Source: Sipunculus nudus
Lineage: Eukaryota > Annelida > Sipuncula > Golfingiida > Sipunculidae
Assembly (NCBI GenBank): GCA_026874595.1
Contig: CM049319.1
Span: 193,501 to 257,500, forward strand
Length of the DNA: 64,000 nucleotides
Reading direction: 5' to 3'
Shown piece by piece: positions 12,830-23,481 of this stretch. Below the pieces are notes generated by a model. The model was not told where the DNA came from and searched no databases. It saw only the letters and a program-made list of their open reading frames with translations. How positions within the stretch are numbered: position 1 is the stretch's first letter; each line of letters begins with the position of its first letter. Position numbers and translations under genes: made by a program.

Positions 12830-13258
12830 TCAGTATCTGTACTTAGTGGAGTAATCTTTGGGCGACACCACTAAACCACGGCCCTTCCTGGCTCCACGGA
12901 ACACAGTTTCAACAATGTCTATATACTCCTGCTCATCCTCCATTGGCCAATTAATTTTATTGTTGTTTCCAGTTCCCAAATCAATCATGATGTGTTTATT
13001 ACGGTAAAAGAACATGCAAGTACAGGGGTCATACAACTCATACATCTTGTTGAAGTCAGGCACCTCTGTAATGTCCACCAGGTATATTACTGCAAAGTTT
13101 TTTACTCTTTCTGCCACTTTGTATAACGTTTCATCCATGACCATGCAGGCGGGGTCCCAGTCATGTCCAAACCTGATGATGACAACACGATCCTCCTCCG
13201 ATAAAATGGCCTGGTCAACCTGCCAGCCATTACGTAAATGCTGCAGCATGTACGACAT
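12830..13258 (-). CDS. TXNL4A: TXNL4A / Dim1, U5 snRNP 15-kDa thioredoxin-like protein
   Basis: Encodes 142 residues, the usual length of this highly conserved spliceosome component, which sits in the U5 snRNP and U4/U6.U5 tri-snRNP in the nucleus. Visible family landmarks are the N-terminal MSYML and GWQVDQAILSEEDR, then VIRFGHDWDPAC, VIYLVDITEVPDFNKMYELY, RNKHIMIDLGTGNNNKINW and the C-terminal RGARKGRGLVVSPKDYSTKY. The fold is thioredoxin-like but lacks the redox CXXC (DPAC in its place), as is normal for Dim1. The ATG at 13258 is chosen because MSYM is the conserved family start; the frame stays open four codons upstream without another ATG. The coding part has no intron. A TTTTAG acceptor-like motif at about 13280 suggests a spliced 5'UTR. 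Identification is firm; the UTR structure is inference. Confidence 0.97.
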   Translation of the reverse strand: MSYMLQHLRNGWQVDQAILSEEDRVVIIRFGHDWDPACMVMDETLYKVAERVKNFAVIYLVDITEVPDFNKMYELYDPCTCMFFYRNKHIMIDLGTGNNNKINWPMEDEQEYIDIVETVFRGARKGRGLVVSPKDYSTKYRY

Positions 13259-13275
13259 CGTGGCTTGCAATCGTC

Positions 13276-13300
13276 ACCTCTAAAATAGATAAAAATGTGA
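13276..13300 (-). promoter_or_regulatory. Probable 3' splice site in the TXNL4A 5'UTR
   Basis: Read on the minus strand, TTTTATCTATTTTAG|AGGTGACG is a good pyrimidine tract plus AG about 20 nt before the start codon. The upstream non-coding exon was not identified. Confidence 0.5.
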
Positions 13301-15433
13301 ACAGTATAAAGGAAGTGTTTATATTACAATGGTTATTGACAGCAGTAAATTCATGTGCAGGTTTGGTGTTACTAGCATATATGACGGAATTTACTGTATT
13401 TGTATAAATTTAACTAATTTGTAGAAAAAATAATGTATTACATTACTTTGTTTAGAGCTTAGGAAGTGAGTATAGAATCCAGTCTACATGGGAGAAGGTG
13501 GAAAATTGATAAAGTTTTTTGTAGTGACTACGTGTTCTGTGTTACTTTCTATGTTCTGTGATGTTTATTGTCTAACATCAGTTGTATCTGCAATCTGAAA
13601 CATGAGAGAAATATGTGAATTATTAGTAAGGTGTGAAGATGTGATGACAGAATGGAATTAGAATAATTGTACATATAATATAAATGTGTTTTAGTGCTCA
13701 GTGGCAGCTCCAAATCCCCTCTAAGATTCTGAAATGGTAAATGAGAATGTGAAGCAAAATAAAAAGCAGAAAGCTATAGGAATTAATCAAATGGGGGTTG
13801 CCACCCCCACACCCCCACTTAAAGGGGCCCAATCACCTATAAAGCACTTTGAATTATCACAAAAAAATAGCTTCTTCCCTTTGAAATTCATCTATACCTG
13901 CCAAAATATTGCTTTGAAACCATCTGCTTACTCCTGTAAACGAGTGTTAAAACAGTGGAGCGGGCGCAATCACAGATGGCAACATAGACAAAACGCGTGG
14001 GACTCTGTGCATCGCTGAGTCACAACACGTCAATCAGGAGATGCCCAGACAGACTCGGCTCGAAAATGTAATAAATGTTCCCACTGGCTGAAACAAAGTG
14101 TGTTGCGAGGCACCATGGAACCTCTGGTCAGGCAACCTTGTTAATGTTAATAGACACACATGGATTGTGTTTACCAACACACAAAGCCATAACAAGGTGT
14201 TAAACAGTCGTATGCAAGGTAATGAGACTATGTGCTGGGATGGTTTTGCTTGGAAACGCTTGTATAAAGCTAAAATGAGCTGATATTGTGAAAGAACAGG
14301 TATAATATTGCTCCTGATTATGTCCCTTTATGTCACCCCTTTTGGATTGTTGTGTATGATGTCCGCATAGTTTTTGCACAACACAGCGAGACATAAAAAG
14401 TGATGGATGGATACGTTGGTTGATGTTAAGATGACAAGAAACAACAAGTATATGAAGTTCATATATTAAGGACAGTACAGAACACAGTAAAGTTTTAGTT
14501 ATTGAATAGCCTTTTATGGCTATGACGATTATTAGACAGTTTCTTTCGGCCAGTTTAGACCCATCTTGGCTAGATGGAAATGTAGACCAGATTCTATACT
14601 TGCACCAAGCTTAGACTCCAAATTAAGTGCACATATGGTGTGGTGACTAAAATGTACTCTCAGATTTATTTAATATTTCCATCACCCTGGACCTTGGTGG
14701 CTATAATTCATCCATTGGTTGTCCTGTATCATGACTGAGACGGGCCAGTCATGCATGCTACTTAAGGGAAACTATCAAACTAGGGTCACACATAATGAAA
14801 GGAAAAACCCAAAAATTCTGAACAGTTAAACTGGATAATTTACTGCGATGGAAAGACCAAATGGCAAATGACATTTTGGTGGCTAAATAACATCTTCATA
14901 TAATGCAGATAATTACCCAGAATACCAGACATGTCTAGTGTATTATCTTATCACTTACAGTGCTAACCCCATTACATGGGCCGTTCATGTGTACAATGAT
15001 GGAGGATTCAAGCTAGTTTCAAAGTACACATCAAGAAGTGTGTTTTATGATATTTATTAGAGCCATATTAGACCTTCTATGTATATTATGTGCAGCATAT
15101 AAGACTTGTTTTTGTTCAACCCACTCCTTGTTTGAGCAGGCGCCTGCAAACACATAATTGGTTCACTTGTCCATGATGTTGTATGGATGCAACTTGTGTA
15201 AGGAATACCAGCTCATTGTTAACTTAAGTTACAATGCTAAAGTTTGTATTCTCAAAGTCACGCTCTTGTTCAAGCAAGTTCGTGGCATTTGTGTCACACA
15301 GCCACAACAGACAAATTTGGCAACTTAGGTAACCATTTTTATTCTTCAGTAGCATCCAAATAATATAAAAATGTCAATACATAAAATGTGTCCTCAGTGG
15401 AGAGTGGCCAAAAGGAATCTGTCTGGCACATAA
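13301..15433. other. Non-coding stretch upstream of TXNL4A
   Basis: It should contain the TXNL4A promoter and first exon, but I cannot place them. The phrase AAGGGGCCCAATCACC at 13822 recurs at 15661 with one change, suggesting fragments of one repeat. No coding signal was found. Confidence 0.5.
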
Positions 15434-15550
15434 TTGTATCCGCCAAAACAGAGTTTTGGGGATACTATGTTTTCAGTTGGACACCGCTGCCGCCGCGTAG
15501 GTGTCCGGAGAACTCCTCTGTAACCGCTGGGCGTGTGCCCCCCCCCCCCC
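15434..15550 (+). repeat. GGTGGCGCCACC family, terminal fragment
   Basis: The text GTATCCGCCAAAAC..CCGCTGCCGCCGCG..TCCGGAGAACTCCTCTG matches, inverted, the end of the copy at 4838-5690. It runs into a C13 homopolymer. Confidence 0.65.
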
Positions 15551-16507
15551 CAGCTGACTAAACATCACTGGAACCCCCCATCCCCATTAGTGGTCGCCCT
15601 GATGAGATAAACACCTTTACCCTAATGAGATTAACAGATTAGGACCTGGCATGTACAAATAAGGGGCCCAGTCACCATGGCTAGGAGATAATGCAATAAG
15701 TTCCCAGGCATCATGGAACAAAGGCTTGTTTTGTGTGATACGTCAGAAGGTAACGCAGAGGTTTGAATGTATACAAATGATTAAACTCACAAAAGCAGTA
15801 AAGTTATAATAAAAATTAAAATATTCATATTATTGAGCACATCTGCAAATGGGAGAGAGAAGCCAATTGAACTCATTTAGTGTGACATGATATAACAAGA
15901 ATATACATCGTGACCACGACAGGTCCATTGCATTGTTGTCTCGTCCCAAGACGTATGATTCCGATCCGCTCTGCTCCTCTCCATCAACGTCTTGTAATCA
16001 AGGAAAACGCCTCGTAAGGTTCCAAATAGGAGACCCCTTTGGAATTGTATAATTGACATTTCAAGCTGTGTCAACATAAAATAATTACCTTTTTGTTGTC
16101 TTTGGATGTTTTATGAAACATCTGCAAAGTAGTGGCACCAAAATAATGCTCAATAGCCCTACTTATTGATAATTTTGCCAAGAGCTGATGTGTTTACATA
16201 GAGAACAAGCCGCCATGATAACATGAAGTGACCCACAGTCCTTTGCAACAGGATTTAGACTGGGAACCCGCTATGATCTTATCGCTGTTTGAACTGGAAA
16301 AAGCAGGCGATAATAGTTGTCGGTGCAGGGTACCAGTTCATCAACGTCAGCTCATTACAAATTCTTGTATATTGTTATGTTGGAGCCTTGCTTCTGTTGA
16401 GCAAAATATAAATAAAACTGTCTCCTCTCAGTCCCTATTTTAACTCCTACTTTTCCCTACATAGATGTCCCTACACTTAACTCTTCTAACATAAACAACT
16501 ACTAAAC
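15551..16507. other. Non-coding stretch before the LTR element
   Basis: A 66-codon minus-strand ORF at 15877-16077 has no motif that I recognise. Otherwise unremarkable. Confidence 0.5.
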
Positions 16508-16512
16508 ATGAC
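16508..16512. repeat. Target-site duplication, left copy
   Basis: ATGAC directly before the left LTR is repeated exactly at 23477-23481 after the right LTR. Five base pairs is the usual duplication for Ty3/gypsy-type integrase. Confidence 0.93.
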
Positions 16513-17656
16513 TGTCACCCCTAACTTAACGTGAAAACTTTACAACGGATATATCCTATAAAACCATACGATGGGTTTACGCTCGCCACTTGATTTCACT
16601 CATCAAGAAATTAGATCCCGGTCATTACAGGTGACATTTCCAGGTTCTTTTAAGGACGTGTATTAAAATACCAGACAATCATACACCCAGATCAATAGAA
16701 ACTATGAGACATCAGGTTAAATTCACAAATATAATTCAAGACAATACTTACAGAGATGTAGATGTGTGTGTGCGTTGATGTGTCAATACGACAGTCCTTC
16801 ACATTAAAAATACAGGATATTTACTGAGTCCGTGGTTTGTATAAAAAAAATAAAGTCCAGTTCCTTCAGAGATCTCTGGTTACTGTTTTGTGTAGAATCT
16901 AGCGTATGGTTAGCACCATATAGATCTAGTCTTTCTGAGCTTAGCGATCTTCAACTGATCTTGCTTGTCAGCGACCCGGGTAGGTTTACGTTCACATGAA
17001 TGCAATAGCGCTCTTTGTTTACGTAGAGCTTAGAGTCCTTGACCTTGCTCGTGTAGTAATGGTTTCACGGCTTACGGCGGTTATGTATCTAGGTCAAGCT
17101 GAAATAGGCCGGCAGGTGGCGAGCGCTCTTTCACTTTATCGCCAATACGAAGCTCTGTCGGCCGCACGGCTGAGTTCTCATGAGCTGGGTCCTTGCCTCA
17201 TGTAGAAGCTTGCTTCTATGCCGTTCCTGGCGTTTCAATGTTCTTATTCCCGTGCGTGCGTGCTGCCACCTCAAGCTTCAAGACCCAACTGAACCAACAT
17301 TCAGCGTCTCTTCTTGAAGTCTGACGTCACAATCGCCAGTTCACTGTGTACGGCAATCCGGTTCTCTGATTGGCTTCTTTCTCAAGTGTCCCATATAAGG
17401 ATATATGTGACCTAGTTTGACTGTTAGCGTCACCATGGCGACCCACATACCAAATGTAATAATTACACACGATGCGTGACACGGATAAATCAGCTGATAG
17501 CCGATGGGATTCCATACAAGAATACACAATATATATATACAATCAAGACCTGTCAACGCTTTAGGATGACGCTTCACGTCAATATCAATAGAGAACTGAC
17601 TTCGTTAAACTATGATACAAAACACCGTACATATTGTCACCTATTGTCTGGTGACA
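16513..17656 (-). repeat. 3' LTR of the retrotransposon
   Basis: 1144 bp, ending in the 7-bp inverted termini TGTCACC/GGTGACA. Aligned with the right LTR at an offset of 5820, it differs at 16998, 17033, 17163, 17338 and 17597 only (about 99.6% identity). A TATATATA run near 17530 could serve as the TATA element of the LTR promoter on the minus strand. Confidence 0.96.
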
Positions 17657-17671
17657 TCACCCCCTCCTTTT
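17657..17671 (-). other. Polypurine tract
   Basis: On the minus strand AAAAGGAGGGGGTGA lies directly before the 3' LTR, the expected position for the plus-strand DNA primer. Confidence 0.85.
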
Positions 17672-17865
17672 AAAGAAAATACACAGTATTTTCTCGATAC
17701 ATCGTATCGTTCTATCTCACAGGGTCCAGCTAAACATATTTACATATAGCAATACATAAAAGTCATGTAACAAGTGGTCATTAGTACATGCCCACGGTCT
17801 ATGACACAGGGCAAAATCCTGTACATGTTTAGACTTACCTGGCTAGACATTAAGCTCATTACATC

Positions 17866-18576
17866 CTAACACTCAGGCAGTCTGCTAAGAAAATCAGGTC
17901 CATGGTTTAGTTTACCTGACACTGCTTCAATATCAAATCTAAACTCTTGTAGAACCAGTGCCCATCTCATTACTCTCTTATTAGCACATTTTGATTTGCT
18001 AATACACTTTAATGGTTTGTGGTCGGTCTGAATGGTGAACGGTCTACAAGCCAGGTACATCTCAAATTTCTGTACAGACCATACAATTGCTAATGACTCT
18101 TTCTCGATGGTGGAGTAATTTCTCTCCCTGGGCAATAGTTTACGACTGGCATAAGCTACTGGGTGCATGATCCCCTCGTGTCTTTGCATCAGGATACAGC
18201 CAATACCCACATCAGATGCATCACATTTCAAATAAAATCGTTTACTGAAATCAGGTAGCTTCAGTATGGGAGGGTCTGACAGTTTAGCTTTTAGAGAACA
18301 GTACGCGTTCTCGTGTACGGGTTTCCAGTCTAGTTTGTTAGGTTGACCTTTACGCGTTAAATCAGTCAAGGGCACCGCTATTTCCGCATAGTTTGGCACA
18401 AATTTTCGATAGTACCCTGTAAGACCTAGGAATGCTCGCAAAGCCTTCTTTGTCTTAGGTCTATCAGTGCTCTGTATTCTCTTGAGCAAAACTGGATTAG
18501 TGGCCAAGTTGCCCGTGCCTACAAGGTGTCCCAAAAACTCTAGGCCCATATTGCCTAAGCAGACTGAGTATTTCAC
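17866..18576 (-). pseudogene. RT C-terminal end plus RNase H (RT core deleted)
   Basis: The open frame starts inside an RT fragment at EFLGHLVG (residues 13-20), continues through the RT connection (AFLGLTGYYRKFVPNYAEIA, 48-67), then a full RNase H domain. Likely acidic catalytic residues are D119 (CDAS), E160 (EKES), D185 (QTDHKPLK) and D228 (PDFLSRLP). The fingers and palm of RT, including the YxDD active site, are missing. The frame is shifted relative to the upstream ORF, which it overlaps by 80 nt, so this is the downstream side of an internal deletion and not a separately initiated gene. RNase H itself looks intact. Confidence 0.9.
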
Positions 18577-21500
18577 GGCGCTGACACTTGCCTAGGTCAG
18601 CATTTACCTGAACATCTCGCTCAGTCTGGCGGCACGCATACGACGGTAACGACTTGTGGGCATCCTCATCAATCCCTTCTGGGTTTAACTCTCCGAACAC
18701 GGGAGGCTCTGTTTCCCCGTCTACACCGTCAGGATCATGTATAGAATCAGGTGCGCCCTTGGCTACCGCTGCCAGAATATGCTGGGGCTCGTTTCTAGCA
18801 TGGTACTGTTTCAGCATATTCACGTGGAAGGTTTTAACCTTATCGCCAATCTTAATCCGATAGTCTAAGTCCCCAACCCTGTTTACAATAGTATAGGGGC
18901 CTTTCCACTGTACCATTAATTTGTTCCGCTCCGTCGGGAGTAACAACAAAACTTTGTCTCCGGCCTCAAACCTGCGCGTGCATTTACCTCTATCATATAA
19001 CAGTTTGTGTCTGTTCGCTGATTTGTTCAACGCCTCTCTAGCTAACGTGCACGTGTCGCTTAGTTTGTCTTGTAGGTCCAGGAAGTATTGGTACGTGGTT
19101 TTAGTCTCGACGCTAGTATCTCGCTTGGTCCACAGATCCCTTAGAATCCGCATCGGTCCTCTAACGCTCTCATGTGGCGCTTCTCGGTACGCAATAAGCA
19201 CGGCGCTGAGGTACCGATCCCAATCTCGCGGTCTTTCCTCGCACATCCGTTTCAACATTAACTTTAACGTTCCATTGAATCTCTCCACCATTCCGTTGCA
19301 CATAGGATGGTAAGGAGTAGTGGTGAGCTGTCTTACAGACAAAACACGGCTAACTTCTCGCATGAGGTCTGACGTAAATTGTGTTCCCATGTCAGTAAGC
19401 ACCTCTGACGGCACTCCTAACCGCGCATAAATATCAACTAGCGCATCAGCCACAGAGACTGTATCTATGTTCTTTAAAGCAACAGCCTCCGGATATCTAG
19501 TGGCATAATCCATAACGGTCAGAATATACCTGTGACCTCTCTCAGACGCTGGATGGATCGGCCCAACCAGATCCATCGAAATTCTACGCCAGGGCTCATC
19601 AATTAATGGCATCTGGCCTAACGTAGCTCCAGGCACCTTGCCTTTCGGTATGGTTTTCTGGCAAATGGGACAGGACTTGCAAAACTCAGCAATGTCATTA
19701 TACATCCCTTTCCAGAAAAACTGAGTTCTCACGCGGTCGTGCGTTTTGTCTATGCCCTGATGGCCCGCCATAACCGCTTCGTGGCCCATCCTCATTACGT
19801 CGTACCGTAACGTCTGAGGTACCACCACTCGAGATCCATCTTGATCTCCCCGTTTATCACTCACAACCCGAACTAAATATCCGTCCTCAATTCTAAATGG
19901 ACTATCATTTCTAGCCTCTCTAGCTAGCCTCCAATACGGCGCTAAAGACCCATCCTCCTCCTGCGCCTTCAAAAATTCGGCCGGACTCACATCGGCAACT
20001 GGGCTTGCAACATTCAAGCTACGCGTCGGTATCTGTTTCTCTCGTGCAGCGCTCCGTGTCTCCACCGCGGACGACACCTCCTTTTGAGACTCTACACCGT
20101 CACACACTATGCCTGAGGACCGCTCAGACTTCCACGTCAGGTCCGGATCATACGGATCACGCGCTCCCGCTACGTTACCTAGCGCTAAATCACATACAGC
20201 ATCCCCGACCACCATTGCCTCGATAGTACCGACAAAGTACGCACAGTCCACATTAATCCTAGCCGTAGGAAATTGTCTTACAGACCCGTCGAACAACCTA
20301 CACTCGACCTGGTGTCCGGTGAACTGATTCGGCTCCACGTACGACTCACGTATTCCTGCCGAGGAACATCCCGAATCCCGCAGCACCCTCGCTGACTTAC
20401 CATTCACCAGCCCTTCACACACAGGTAACGAGATTCCGCCTTCTGTCTGGGCAGCAAATCCTAACGACTGACTCGGACTCTCTACTTCCGGTTTCACCGC
20501 ACCGACTGTCTCCGTTTCCGCCTCGACTACTGCCATTGACATAGTCTCCGGTTTCTGTTTTGGGTTATACGGGGGGCTAAAATTAGTCCTATACCTCTGC
20601 TGATCGCCAGCAGCACGCCCTACTTGAGGGGAAGACCTAGGCCTCGACCGGGCACTAGTCTTACATTCCCGCGCCTTATGTCCCAGTTCATTACATAAAT
20701 AACATCTGATGCCTCCTGATGGCTTAAATGTCTGACCGCCCGGACTGCGCTCAACCTCTCGATTCTCTCTAGGCTGAGATACCGGTTGCGCTGGACGCGG
20801 CACATTATTGCCATAACGAGGACCTGCTGTAAGGCTGTGTACACCGTGAGCCTCCGTATAACTCTCGGCTAAGTCTACCATACTATCAAAGTCACGACAC
20901 CGTCTCTCTTTCAAAAACATAGAGAGATCCCTACTACAGCAGTTTACGAACTGCTCACACATCAACAGGTTAACTACCCCGTCGTAGTCACCTCCGACCC
21001 CTGCCATCCCTATCCAATGGTCTAGGTATCCACTCAGTCTCACCGCAAACTGACTCGGCGTTTCGCCTCGCTCAGGCCTACAAGTCCGAAACTTGTGTCG
21101 ATAACCCTCTTCGGTCATTTGGTATCGCTTTAACAAGGCTATCTTTAACTTATCGTAATCCATGGCCTCACTAACCGATAACTGTGTGTAAGTCCCTAGC
21201 GCCTTACCCCGCAGTAACGGACTCAGGTGTAACGCCCAATTCTCCCTATCATAGCCTTGACATACAGCTAATCGTTCTAATCGCTCAAGAAACGCATCTA
21301 GCTGATCGTGAGCCTCATACAAAGGTGGAAGCTGGATTTTCGGGAATACATCCCTACTTCTCTCTTCTTTAACCCCAGAGTCAGACTTTAACCTTAGAAC
21401 CTCTAATTCGTGGGCTCTAGCCTCTCGCTCGCGCTCTAATTCCCGCTGCTCACGCTCTAATTCCCGCTGTTCCTTCTCTATTTCACGTTGCCTAGCTCTT

Positions 21501-21610
21501 TCCTCACGTTCCTCATCCGCACGCCGTCTAGCCTCAACAAAATCTTGTAAAGCCTGGTCCTTAAGCCCCAAGGCCTGTCCGCATCTAACAAGTGACTCTA
21601 ACGTTTCCAT
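18497..21610 (-). CDS. Gag-protease-integrase polyprotein, truncated by the RT deletion
   Basis: 1037 residues. In order: a charged coiled coil (about 27-75, rich in EREQRELER), the Gag body (about 85-260), a CCHC zinc knuckle CYLCNELGHKAREC (303-316), a protease-like region with DSG at 412-414, then integrase. The integrase has a zinc finger H610/H617/C647/C650, core residues D680, D740 and E776 with the D,D-35-E spacing, and a GPY module at 904-906. The tail (about 1000-1022) resembles the linker normally found just before RT, then runs out of frame and stops, marking the deletion point near 18560. The frame is otherwise open, consistent with a young copy. The start is the first ATG after the leader. 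Neighbouring RNase H is in another frame downstream. Confidence 0.93.
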   Translation of the reverse strand: METLESLVRCGQALGLKDQALQDFVEARRRADEEREERARQREIEKEQRELEREQRELEREREARAHELEVLRLKSDSGVKEERSRDVFPKIQLPPLYEAHDQLDAFLERLERLAVCQGYDRENWALHLSPLLRGKALGTYTQLSVSEAMDYDKLKIALLKRYQMTEEGYRHKFRTCRPERGETPSQFAVRLSGYLDHWIGMAGVGGDYDGVVNLLMCEQFVNCCSRDLSMFLKERRCRDFDSMVDLAESYTEAHGVHSLTAGPRYGNNVPRPAQPVSQPRENREVERSPGGQTFKPSGGIRCYLCNELGHKARECKTSARSRPRSSPQVGRAAGDQQRYRTNFSPPYNPKQKPETMSMAVVEAETETVGAVKPEVESPSQSLGFAAQTEGGISLPVCEGLVNGKSARVLRDSGCSSAGIRESYVEPNQFTGHQVECRLFDGSVRQFPTARINVDCAYFVGTIEAMVVGDAVCDLALGNVAGARDPYDPDLTWKSERSSGIVCDGVESQKEVSSAVETRSAAREKQIPTRSLNVASPVADVSPAEFLKAQEEDGSLAPYWRLAREARNDSPFRIEDGYLVRVVSDKRGDQDGSRVVVPQTLRYDVMRMGHEAVMAGHQGIDKTHDRVRTQFFWKGMYNDIAEFCKSCPICQKTIPKGKVPGATLGQMPLIDEPWRRISMDLVGPIHPASERGHRYILTVMDYATRYPEAVALKNIDTVSVADALVDIYARLGVPSEVLTDMGTQFTSDLMREVSRVLSVRQLTTTPYHPMCNGMVERFNGTLKLMLKRMCEERPRDWDRYLSAVLIAYREAPHESVRGPMRILRDLWTKRDTSVETKTTYQYFLDLQDKLSDTCTLAREALNKSANRHKLLYDRGKCTRRFEAGDKVLLLLPTERNKLMVQWKGPYTIVNRVGDLDYRIKIGDKVKTFHVNMLKQYHARNEPQHILAAVAKGAPDSIHDPDGVDGETEPPVFGELNPEGIDEDAHKSLPSYACRQTERDVQVNADLGKCQRREILSLLRQYGPRVFGTPCRHGQLGH

Positions 21611-22310
21611 GGTAACGCTCTAACCTAGTAAGATTCCAGTATCTAGTAATATCCGTCTTAAAAATCCGTAAATACGTTCTGTTAAAGCCAACCTAACGAA
21701 CCGGCGGTATCCGTACAATAACACTACGGTAGCTCTACGCATCAAAATCTACTTATACGGACGGACGGACGGAAGGTCGGACGAAGGGTCAGACGGATGG
21801 ACGGATGGATATCAAGATATCAATAAACACCATGCACCTATGATTACCATGCCAATCGGGAGGGGTAAACTTACCTGTCAAGAGACCCTACCACGTGACC
21901 AATCACAAACTAGTGTAGAAAAAATTATACCAGGGCGTATCTAACAACATCAAAAATTTTCACTCTAATCTGGGTTTATATCAACCCAATAATGATATCC
22001 AGGTATCACTGAACTAGCATTACTCACAAAACATGCATGTGTTCTAGCCAAATCTAAAAGGTATATGCCGATCTTGAAACAATGTTGTGCTTCAGGTAAT
22101 ATTCTCACTGAATAAATATTAACTCCTAACAGTGGGGTAATTTCATTGTGCAAGTATACACTACAACATCAGTTTGGTGTCATTTCCAATTATTAATTCA
22201 GATCAACTCTAGTTTGAGTATATGAATGTCTGGTTTCAGTACTGTTTTCTCAGTTCAAAACTTCTGAAACTTACTGTAATTAGCCAGTTTTTTTTTTAAG
22301 GCTAATTATA
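21611..22310 (-). other. Leader between PBS and gag
   Basis: About 700 nt without a long ORF. It contains a short run of GGAC/GGAT tetranucleotides at about 21758-21810. It presumably holds packaging signals, which cannot be recognised from sequence. Confidence 0.5.
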
Positions 22311-22327
22311 TCCTGGCACGCTCGCCA
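22311..22327 (-). other. Primer-binding site
   Basis: On the minus strand TGGCGAGCGTGCCAGGA begins 5 nt after the 5' LTR. It starts with TGG as expected for pairing with a tRNA 3' CCA end. I could not assign the tRNA. Confidence 0.7.
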
Positions 22328-22332
22328 TACAA

Positions 22333-23476
22333 TGTCACCCCTAACTTAACGTGAAAACTTTACAACGGATATATCCTATAAAACCATACGATGGGTTTAC
22401 GCTCGCCACTTGATTTCACTCATCAAGAAATTAGATCCCGGTCATTACAGGTGACATTTCCAGGTTCTTTTAAGGACGTGTATTAAAATACCAGACAATC
22501 ATACACCCAGATCAATAGAAACTATGAGACATCAGGTTAAATTCACAAATATAATTCAAGACAATACTTACAGAGATGTAGATGTGTGTGTGCGTTGATG
22601 TGTCAATACGACAGTCCTTCACATTAAAAATACAGGATATTTACTGAGTCCGTGGTTTGTATAAAAAAAATAAAGTCCAGTTCCTTCAGAGATCTCTGGT
22701 TACTGTTTTGTGTAGAATCTAGCGTATGGTTAGCACCATATAGATCTAGTCTTTCTGAGCTTAGCGATCTTCAACTGATCTTGCTTGTCAGCGACCCGGG
22801 TAGGTTTACGTTCACATTAATGCAATAGCGCTCTTTGTTTACGTAGAGCTTACAGTCCTTGACCTTGCTCGTGTAGTAATGGTTTCACGGCTTACGGCGG
22901 TTATGTATCTAGGTCAAGCTGAAATAGGCCGGCAGGTGGCGAGCGCTCTTTCACTTTATCGCCAATACGAAGCTCTGTCGGCAGCACGGCTGAGTTCTCA
23001 TGAGCTGGGTCCTTGCCTCATGTAGAAGCTTGCTTCTATGCCGTTCCTGGCGTTTCAATGTTCTTATTCCCGTGCGTGCGTGCTGCCACCTCAAGCTTCA
23101 AGACCCAACTGAACCAACATTCAGCGTCTCTTCTTGAAGTCTGACGTCACAATCGCCTGTTCACTGTGTACGGCAATCCGGTTCTCTGATTGGCTTCTTT
23201 CTCAAGTGTCCCATATAAGGATATATGTGACCTAGTTTGACTGTTAGCGTCACCATGGCGACCCACATACCAAATGTAATAATTACACACGATGCGTGAC
23301 ACGGATAAATCAGCTGATAGCCGATGGGATTCCATACAAGAATACACAATATATATATACAATCAAGACCTGTCAACGCTTTAGGATGACGCTTCACGTC
23401 AATATCAATAGAGAACAGACTTCGTTAAACTATGATACAAAACACCGTACATATTGTCACCTATTGTCTGGTGACA
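22333..23476 (-). repeat. 5' LTR of the retrotransposon
   Basis: 1144 bp, the promoter-side LTR of the minus-strand element, nearly identical to 16513-17656. Bounded by TGTCACC and GGTGACA. Confidence 0.96.
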
Positions 23477-23481
23477 ATGAC
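23477..23481. repeat. Target-site duplication, right copy
   Basis: ATGAC, identical to 16508-16512. Confidence 0.93.

Larger units (their letters stand above)
16513..23476 (-). mobile_element. Ty3/gypsy-type LTR retrotransposon with integrase before RT (Gmr1-like order)
   Basis: A complete insertion of 6964 bp with two 1144-bp LTRs, 5-bp TSDs, a primer-binding site, a polypurine tract and a long pol-bearing ORF, all on the minus strand. Order along the transcript: 5' LTR (23476-22333), PBS, about 700-nt leader, Gag-protease-integrase ORF (21610-18497), RT remnant with RNase H (to 17866), PPT, 3' LTR. Integrase upstream of RT/RNase H is not the usual gypsy order but is known in the Gmr1 clade of metazoan Ty3/gypsy elements. 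The RT catalytic core has been deleted, so this copy cannot reverse-transcribe itself. Five LTR mismatches indicate a recent insertion. Clade assignment is inference from gene order, not from a tree. Confidence 0.95.

Noticed and set aside
15877..16077. 66-codon minus-strand ORF, considered as an upstream TXNL4A exon
   Set aside because: No link by splice phase, since TXNL4A is complete in one coding exon, and no homology recognised.
17327..17673. Small ORFs in the LTR, repeated at 23147-23547
   Set aside because: They appear twice only because the LTR is duplicated. No recognisable domain and not in a conserved frame context.
18654..19313. Plus-strand ORFs of 69 and 130 codons opposite the retrotransposon
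   Set aside because: They are antisense shadows of the integrase region with no motifs.
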